A stretch of 27,390 nt of DNA from Trueperaceae bacterium (GTDB lineage: Bacteria > Deinococcota > Deinococci > Deinococcales > Trueperaceae), in the NCBI GenBank assembly GCA_011390455.1, contig JAABSI010000037.1:1-27390 (forward strand). Direction: 5' to 3'. The first letter of the stretch is position 1; each line of letters opens with the position of its first letter. The notes below the pieces were generated by a model. It was not told the origin of the DNA. It made no database searches and saw nothing but the letters and a program-made list of their open reading frames with translations. The translations under genes were made by a program, and so were the position numbers. Positions 22,099-27,390 of the stretch are shown one piece after another.

Positions 22099-23012
22099 CC
22101 CTTCACCCCGCCGGCGGTGAGCCCGGCGATGATCTTCTGCTGGAACACGAGGATGAGCGCGACCAGCGGCAGGACCCCGACCGTGATCGCCGCGCTGATC
22201 GTGGCCCAGGGGAACGCGAACTCGCCCTGGTACATGGTGATGCCCACGGGGACGGTGCGCATCGACATCGCGGTGTTGAAGTTGAGCGCGAGGAGGAACT
22301 CGTTCCAGGAGTTGACGAAGACGATGATCGCGGCGGTCACGACGCCCGGCGCCGACACGGGGGCGACGATGCGGAAGAGCGCCTCGATGCGCGTGCAGCC
22401 GTCGACCAAGGCCGCGTTCTCCAGGTCGCGCGGGATGAGCTGGAAGAAACTGGTGAGGATGAGGGTGGCGATCGGGAGCGACAGCGCCACGTACGGCACG
22501 ATCAGCGCCGCGTGGGTGTTGAGCAGGTTGGGCGACGTGACCTCGGTCGGCAGGAAGCTCATGCCCAGGTCGTGCAGGAACCCCACGAGCTGCGACAGCC
22601 CGGGGATCTCGGTGCCGAGGAACATGCGGTACAGCGGCACCAGGAGCACGAGCGCGGGGAACATGCTGGTGATGACGATGCCGGTGAGCAGCGTGCGGCG
22701 GTACGGCATGTTCAGCCGCCCGAGCGCGTACCCCGCGAAGGCGGCGACGAGGACGCAGACGATCGTGGCCGTCACCGACACGATGGCCGAGTTCCCCATG
22801 AAGCGGGCGAAGGGGAGCTGCTCGAACACCTGTACGTAGTTCCCGAAGGTGGCTGCCTCGGGCAGGTAGGTGATGGGGGTGCGGATGAGCTCGTTCTCGT
22901 CCTTGAGCGAGGTGAGGATCATCCAGATCAGCGGGAAGGTGCCGTTGATCACGAGCAGCGCGGTGCCGAGGACGATGGCGACGCGCGCGAGGGGTCCGGA
23001 GCGGGTGCGCAC
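22095..23012 (-). CDS. Sugar ABC transporter permease, MalG type
   Basis: A 305-aa inner-membrane permease with six predicted helices. The EAA loop, contacting the ATPase, reads LENAALVDGCTRIEALF in the usual place. It should form a heterodimer with the permease encoded 1 nt upstream. The GTG at 23012 is preceded by GGAGG at 6 nt. No ABC ATPase gene is in the window; a shared MsmK/UgpC-like ATPase from elsewhere is the usual solution in such systems. Confidence 0.93.
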   Translation of the reverse strand: MRTRSGPLARVAIVLGTALLVINGTFPLIWMILTSLKDENELIRTPITYLPEAATFGNYVQVFEQLPFARFMGNSAIVSVTATIVCVLVAAFAGYALGRLNMPYRRTLLTGIVITSMFPALVLLVPLYRMFLGTEIPGLSQLVGFLHDLGMSFLPTEVTSPNLLNTHAALIVPYVALSLPIATLILTSFFQLIPRDLENAALVDGCTRIEALFRIVAPVSAPGVVTAAIIVFVNSWNEFLLALNFNTAMSMRTVPVGITMYQGEFAFPWATISAAITVGVLPLVALILVFQQKIIAGLTAGGVKG

Positions 23013-23013
23013 G

Positions 23014-24186
23014 TCAATCCTCCGTGTAGATCCACCGCAGGTAAAGCACGGTGATCGCCAGGCTCATCGCGAAGAGCGCCACCGAGAGCGCGGCGGCGTA
23101 GCCGAGGTTCAGCGAGTTGGTGGTGCTCGAGACGTAGATGCCCAGCGTCTCGAGGGTGCGTCCGGGTCCGCCCCGGGTCATGGCGTACGGCACGTCGAAG
23201 GTCTGGATGGCGGTGAGCGTGCGGAAGATGAGCGCCACCGCGATCGACGGGCGCAGCAACGGCAGCGTGATGCTCCAGAAGCGTTGCCATGGGCTCGCGC
23301 CGTCGACCATCGCGGCCTCGTAGAGGCTGCCGTCGATCGACTGCAGGCCGGCGAGCAGGATGAGCGCCACGAAGGCCGAGGTCGCCCACACGATGGTGAT
23401 CGTCGTCGCCCACACGGCCGGATCGGCGCGCGCGAGCCACAGCGGCCCCTCGACGCCGACGCGCCTCAGCAGGTCGTTGATCACGCCGTTCGAGGAGTTG
23501 AAGAGCCAGGCGAACATGACGCCGACCAGCACCCGAGGCATCGCCCACGGGATGAGCAACGCGATGCGCACGAGCCAGCGCCAGCGCGAATCGACGTTAG
23601 CCAGCAGCGCGAGCGGCAGCCCGACGACGAAGGCGCCGACGACCGTGCCCACGGTGAGCAGCAGCGTGACCGAGAACGAGTTCCAGAAGCGGGCGTCGTT
23701 CCAGCGTCCGTCCGCGCCCGGGTGGTACCCCATCCACCAGCCCGCGACCAGGACGACGACGATCGTCCACGCGATCGCCGTGGTGCGGCCGACGCTCCCG
23801 CGCAGGGTCCCCCACCAGAGGCCTGCGACGGCCGCGAAGGCCGCGAGCCGCCAGCCGAGGAGGTGCTGCAGGTCCCAGGTCATGTCGGTGCCCCAGAGCA
23901 TGCGGCCGTAGTGCTCGAGGCCGATGAAGGGGCGCCCGCGGGCGGGGACGTTGAGGCGTTCGTAGTGGAGCGACTGCCAGAGGACCTGCGCGATCGGCCA
24001 GAACATCACGAGGGCCAGGACGAGCGCTGCGGGGACGAGGAGGAGGAAGCCGAGCTGCGCTTCGGTGAGGTTGCCCGAGCGCAGCCGGCGCCAGAAGCCG
24101 GGTTTGCGGTACGCGCCTGCCGGGGATGCGGTCAAGAGGGGGCGGCCTTCCTGAACGAGAGCAAGATAATGCCGATGCCGCCGCAT
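23014..24186 (-). CDS. Sugar ABC transporter permease, MalF type
   Basis: An inner-membrane permease of 390 aa at most. The EAA loop SLYEAAMVDGASPWQRF and the end RWIYTED are typical. It is longer than the usual 290-320 aa because about 70 residues with two further hydrophobic segments (WRLAAFAAVAGLWWG and WTIVVVLVAGWWMG) lie between the first helix and the conserved core. The start is uncertain. The ATG at 24186 has no SD and sits 10 nt past a strong hairpin. A TTG at 24135 has AGGAAGG about 10 nt upstream and would remove the first 17 residues. Confidence 0.9.
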   Translation of the reverse strand: MRRHRHYLALVQEGRPLLTASPAGAYRKPGFWRRLRSGNLTEAQLGFLLLVPAALVLALVMFWPIAQVLWQSLHYERLNVPARGRPFIGLEHYGRMLWGTDMTWDLQHLLGWRLAAFAAVAGLWWGTLRGSVGRTTAIAWTIVVVLVAGWWMGYHPGADGRWNDARFWNSFSVTLLLTVGTVVGAFVVGLPLALLANVDSRWRWLVRIALLIPWAMPRVLVGVMFAWLFNSSNGVINDLLRRVGVEGPLWLARADPAVWATTITIVWATSAFVALILLAGLQSIDGSLYEAAMVDGASPWQRFWSITLPLLRPSIAVALIFRTLTAIQTFDVPYAMTRGGPGRTLETLGIYVSSTTNSLNLGYAAALSVALFAMSLAITVLYLRWIYTED

Positions 24187-24195
24187 CGACAGGGC

Positions 24196-24234
24196 GGTCG
24201 GCGCGCGCGGGGGAGTCCCCCGCGCGCGCCGACC
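24196..24234. terminator. Perfect 18-bp hairpin between binding-protein and permease genes
   Basis: Positions 24196-24213 and 24217-24234 are perfect reverse complements with a 3-nt loop (AGT). The stem begins 7 nt past the TGA of the binding-protein gene on the minus strand. No U-tract follows, so it is likely a partial terminator or an mRNA 3'-end barrier that raises binding-protein levels over the permeases, as seen for malE-malF. Confidence 0.75.
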
Positions 24235-24241
24235 CGTGCGG

Positions 24242-25504
24242 TCACTCGGCGAGCGCCTCCTCGACGCCGCGCTGCATCTCGGCGAGCGCCTCGTCGGCGG
24301 AGAGCTGGCGCGCGAAGAACGCGTTCATCGGGAACCGGATCGCTTCGGAGACGTCGTTGTAGAACGGCGTCACCGGCCGCGAGCGGGCGTTGATGATCAC
24401 GTCGTAGAAGCCGCCGAAGTGCGGCGCCGCCTCGAGCACGGCCGCGTCCGTGTACAGCGACTCGCGCGCGGGGATGTTCGAGGCCTCGACCGCGAGCACG
24501 CGCTGGCTGTCGGGGCTCGCGAGGAACTCGAGCAGCCGCCAGGCGGCGTCCTTGCTGTCGCTGAACGGGTTGATCGCCCACTGCCAGCCGCCGATGCAGG
24601 TGGCCGAGTCGAAGCCCTCGAACGCCGGGAGCGGCGCGACGCCGACCTTGCCGGCGACCTCGGTCGCTTGCGGGCTGTTGCCCTGGAAGTGCGCCCAGGC
24701 GTAGCCCCAGTTCAGCATGAAGACGACGTCGCCGGCCTGGAACTGCTGGCGGGAGAGGTCGGTGGACATCTCGGCGATGTTCTGGACCGTGATCCCGCTG
24801 GCGAGGGTGTCGTCGTACCAGGCCATCGCGCGCTCGGCTTCGGGGGTCTGGAGGGTGACGTTGCCGTCGCCGTCGGTCCAGTTGCCGCCCGCCGACCAGA
24901 GCGCTTCGAGGAAGGTGCAGGTCGTGCCTTCACCGGCGAAGCCCTGGTAGTTGAAGCCCTGGAGGTTCGGGTCGCCCTCCTGCTGCTGGATCGTCAGGGC
25001 CTGCGACTTGAGCTCTTCCCACGTGGTGGGTGGCTCGAAGCCGTACTTCTCGAGCAGGTCGGCGCGGTAGTAGAGGAACTGGGCGTCGGTGAAGGCCGGG
25101 AGCGCGTACAGCGTGCCGTCGATCAGGTTCGCCTCGATGGGACCGGGGAGGAAGTCGGCGAGGTAGTCCATCATCGCGGCGTCGGACGCGAAGTTGTCGT
25201 TCAGAGGCTCGGCCCAGCCGGACGCGGCGTACTGCGCGGGCCGGACGACGTCGATCAGGAAGATGTCGATCTCGCCCGACTGGCTCGTCAGCACCGTGTT
25301 GAGGTACTGCTGCTGGACGTCGCTCGTGGCGCCGCCGACCTCGAAGGTCGCGACGACGTCGGGGTTCTCGGCGTTGAACTGCTCCAGGAGCGGTCCGATC
25401 ACGTCGGGGCGCTGTTGGCCGCCGATGAACACCGTGAGTTGCGTCTGCGCGAGGCCGAAAGCGGTCAGCGCGAACAGGATGAGGACGGAGAGGGTGCGGC
25501 GCAT
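24242..25504 (-). CDS. ABC transporter sugar-binding protein
   Basis: A 420-aa secreted solute-binding protein of the extracellular family 1 type. The signal peptide MRRTLSVLILFALTAFGLAQ ends in an Ala-type cleavage site without a lipobox Cys. The mature part begins TQLTVFIGG and shows family features: DIFLIDVVRPAQYAASGW, GTLYALPAFTDAQFLYYR (contacts to sugar), and a C-terminal SRPVTPFYNDVSEAI. GGAGG lies 4 nt before the ATG. It is the first gene of the operon. The sugar bound cannot be told from sequence. Confidence 0.94.
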   Translation of the reverse strand: MRRTLSVLILFALTAFGLAQTQLTVFIGGQQRPDVIGPLLEQFNAENPDVVATFEVGGATSDVQQQYLNTVLTSQSGEIDIFLIDVVRPAQYAASGWAEPLNDNFASDAAMMDYLADFLPGPIEANLIDGTLYALPAFTDAQFLYYRADLLEKYGFEPPTTWEELKSQALTIQQQEGDPNLQGFNYQGFAGEGTTCTFLEALWSAGGNWTDGDGNVTLQTPEAERAMAWYDDTLASGITVQNIAEMSTDLSRQQFQAGDVVFMLNWGYAWAHFQGNSPQATEVAGKVGVAPLPAFEGFDSATCIGGWQWAINPFSDSKDAAWRLLEFLASPDSQRVLAVEASNIPARESLYTDAAVLEAAPHFGGFYDVIINARSRPVTPFYNDVSEAIRFPMNAFFARQLSADEALAEMQRGVEEALAE

Positions 25505-25685
25505 GGTGCCTCCAGAGGGGTCGGGGGGTGCGGGCGTGGACGAACCGATGGGGCGAGGTCACCTCCTGGTTCCAGCCGGGCACGGACGGCGCAGGGCGTT
25601 CGGCCGTCCGGTCCTTCGCGTTCGAGTGGCTTCACGGTAGCACGGCGTGCGCTTCGAGATGCCGAGGAATGGCGTGGGCGACGTC
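25505..25685 (-). promoter_or_regulatory. Operon promoter region
   Basis: The 181-nt gap before the binding-protein gene holds TACCGT (25634-25639, minus strand) as a possible -10 box, which gives a leader of about 120 nt. Within that leader GGACGGC (25584-25590) and GCCGTCC (25603-25609) form a 7-bp inverted repeat with a 12-nt spacer, a possible operator or attenuating hairpin. No regulator gene is adjacent. Confidence 0.4.
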
Positions 25686-27390
25686 TCAACGGCCCCGTTC
25701 GTCGCCGTCGCCCACGGCGGCGAACGCGACGCTTCCCGCGCGTGCGCGCTTGGCGTGGTACATCGCGCGGTCGGCCGCCCGCAGGAGCGCCTCGGGATCG
25801 TCGCCGTGGGCGGGGAAGAGCGCGACGCCGATGCTCGCGTGCGCCTCGACCGTCGTGAGCCCGAGGTCGAAGGGCGCGGCGAACGACGCGGCGATCCGCT
25901 CCGCGACCGTGCGGGCGTGGTGTTCGTCCTGCAGTTCACGCAGCGCCAGCGTGAACTCGTCGCCGCCCAGGCGCGCCACCACGTCGCCCTCGCGCACCGC
26001 CGCCCGCAGCCGGTCCGCGACCTCCTGGAGGAGCACGTCGCCGGCCTGATGGCCGTGCGTGTCGTTGACGGCCTTGAAGTCGTCGAGGTCGACGAAGCCG
26101 ACGGCCACGAGCTCGCCGGTCCGCTTGGCCTGCGACAAGAGGCGTTGGACGATCGCGTCGAACGAGCGCCGGTTCGGAAGCCCCGTGAGCGGGTCGTTGA
26201 GCGCTTGGTCCGCCAACAGCGCCTCGAGGCGCTTGCGCTCGGTCACGTCCCGGAGCGTGCCTTGCGTGCCCAGGTGGCGGCCGTCCGGTCCTCGGCGCGG
26301 GCGCACGATCAGCTCGAACCAGCGGTGCGTGCCGTCGGCGGCGCGCAGGCGCGCTTCGGTGCGGACGTGGCCGGCGCCCTCGCGGAACTCCGCCCCCAAC
26401 AGCGTCGCGACGGCCGCGACGTCGTCCGGGTGCACCAGGGAGAGCGGATCGCGGCCGATCAACCGCTCCGGGTCGTAGCCGAGCCCCTCCCGGTAGGACG
26501 GCGAGGCGTACGAGATGCGCCCCTGCACGTCGGTGGCGTACACCAGGTCGACCAGGTTGGCTGCGAGCAGGCGCAGTTCGTGCTCGCGCTCGGCGAGCGC
26601 GTCGGCGGCCTGGGCCAGGGCGCGTCGCTGATGGCGCAGGGCGCGCGTCATGCCGTCGAAGGCTGCGGCCAGCGTGCGGAGCTCGCCCCGGCGCGCCGCC
26701 GGCGCCACGCGGCTGGTCAGGTCGCCGTCGGCGACGCGTTGCATGGCCTGCTCGAGGACGCGGATCGGTCGGAACACGAGGCGCGAGAGCGCGAGCGAGG
26801 CGACCGCGAACAGGCCGCCGAGCACCGCGATCGTCAGCGCCGCCGCCCGCCCCACGTTGGGCCGGACGTCGGAGAACAGGGCGTTCGTCGGCACGGCGAG
26901 CACGAGGGTGGTGCCGTCGTCTTCGGCCAGGACCGGCACGGCGGCCAGGACGAGCGACGCACCCTCGGCGTCCTCGTCGCGCACGGTGGCGATCGTGGCG
27001 TGCCCCGACGCGCTCAAGCCGGAGGCGTCGAGCGCGAACGGCGTGCCGACGCGCTTGCCGTCCGGAGCGTCGAAGGCGATGCGCCCCGACGGGTCGACGA
27101 TCGTCAGGCGCGAGCCGTCGGGCATCCCGGCGGCCGCGAGCCGCGCGGCCAGGGCGTCGACGTCGATCGCGGCCGCCAGCACCCGCGTGCCGGACGCCTC
27201 GTCGACGCGCCGTGCGACGACCATGACCTGGACCCCGTGCCGCGGCGACGCGAAGGCTTCGGAGACGACCGCGCCCTCGGTCGCGAGGGCCCGTCGGAAC
27301 CAGGGCCGTTCGGCGACGTTCAGCGCGGCGTCCGGTCCGTCGCTGTGGCAGATCGCGGCGCCGGCGCCGTCGAAGACGGCCATCGAGACC
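25686..27390 (-). CDS. Diguanylate cyclase with Cache, HAMP and PAS domains (5' end outside window)
   Basis: The visible part is 567 codons and is open to the window edge. The first residues belong to a Cache-type sensor (PWFRRALATEGAVVSEA), so the true start with its first membrane helix lies beyond the window. Numbering from the ATG at 27383, a membrane helix (about 178-200) is followed by HAMP (200-250), a short coiled coil, PAS/PAC (272-385) and GGDEF (388-553). RLGGDEF (471-477) is intact and R464-E-G-D467 five residues before it is the inhibitory I-site, so an active, product-inhibited cyclic-di-GMP synthase is expected. The ligand of the sensor is unknown. It is separated from the sugar operon by 181 nt. 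Confidence 0.93.
   Translation of the reverse strand, partial: VSMAVFDGAGAAICHSDGPDAALNVAERPWFRRALATEGAVVSEAFASPRHGVQVMVVARRVDEASGTRVLAAAIDVDALAARLAAAGMPDGSRLTIVDPSGRIAFDAPDGKRVGTPFALDASGLSASGHATIATVRDEDAEGASLVLAAVPVLAEDDGTTLVLAVPTNALFSDVRPNVGRAAALTIAVLGGLFAVASLALSRLVFRPIRVLEQAMQRVADGDLTSRVAPAARRGELRTLAAAFDGMTRALRHQRRALAQAADALAEREHELRLLAANLVDLVYATDVQGRISYASPSYREGLGYDPERLIGRDPLSLVHPDDVAAVATLLGAEFREGAGHVRTEARLRAADGTHRWFELIVRPRRGPDGRHLGTQGTLRDVTERKRLEALLADQALNDPLTGLPNRRSFDAIVQRLLSQAKRTGELVAVGFVDLDDFKAVNDTHGHQAGDVLLQEVADRLRAAVREGDVVARLGGDEFTLALRELQDEHHARTVAERIAASFAAPFDLGLTTVEAHASIGVALFPAHGDDPEALLRAADRAMYHAKRARAGSVAFAAVGDGDERGR

Noticed and set aside
1..27390. tRNA, rRNA genes, insertion sequences or prophage genes
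   Set aside because: None could be recognised by eye on either strand; a tRNA scan and an Rfam search would be needed to exclude small RNAs.

Overview
The window is very GC-rich, densely coding DNA. I read it as coming from a member of the Deinococcota, most likely a Trueperaceae-like lineage (inference, about 0.6). The cues are a TAnnnT hexamer 6-9 nt before many start codons (leaderless mRNAs, as described for Deinococcus), type I signal peptides ending in 'GLAQ', a Deinococcus/Amycolatopsis-type N-acylamino-acid racemase (MenC), SurE and lipoproteins. Actinobacteria also use leaderless mRNAs, so the assignment is not secure.

Left part (1-13.8 kb): mostly housekeeping and repair genes in short units. 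A HerA/DUF87-type ATPase is followed by an overlapping YtkA-like lipoprotein (minus strand). A small unknown protein and DNA polymerase I with intact proofreading motifs lie on the plus strand. A membrane protein joining an Lgt-like domain to a TlpA thioredoxin has a CsoR-like operator in front of it. Then come a small lipoprotein, surE with a HExxH metallopeptidase, a VapBC-type toxin-antitoxin pair, dinB, menC, an EamA transporter and a DEDDh exonuclease. A perfect TGTGA-N6-TCACA site lies upstream of the exonuclease.

Middle (13.6-14.4 kb): an intergenic patch with direct and inverted repeats, a four-helix membrane protein, and a divergent D-2-hydroxyacid dehydrogenase that resembles the (S)-sulfolactate dehydrogenase (SlcC) group.

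Right part (15.4-25.5 kb): one long minus-strand catabolic operon. In transcription order it holds a sugar-binding protein, a perfect 18-bp hairpin, two ABC permeases, a fucose/arabinose-isomerase-fold protein, a PfkB kinase, a class I aldolase of the LacD/YihT family, a Gfo/Idh oxidoreductase, an M24-fold protein lacking most metal ligands, and a second Gfo/Idh oxidoreductase. Six successive junctions are 4-bp GTGA/ATGA overlaps. The order isomerase, kinase, aldolase with an importer and NAD-dependent Gfo/Idh proteins suggests an Embden-Meyerhof-like route for an unusual hexose. Kinase and aldolase features recalled from E. coli YihV and YihT make sulfoquinovose (a sulfo-EMP2-type pathway) the leading hypothesis, not a demonstrated function. 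No ABC ATPase, regulator, sulfolactaldehyde-converting enzyme or sulfonate exporter is seen inside the window.

Right edge: a Cache-HAMP-PAS-GGDEF diguanylate cyclase that runs off the window. There is no gene-free stretch longer than 300 bases.
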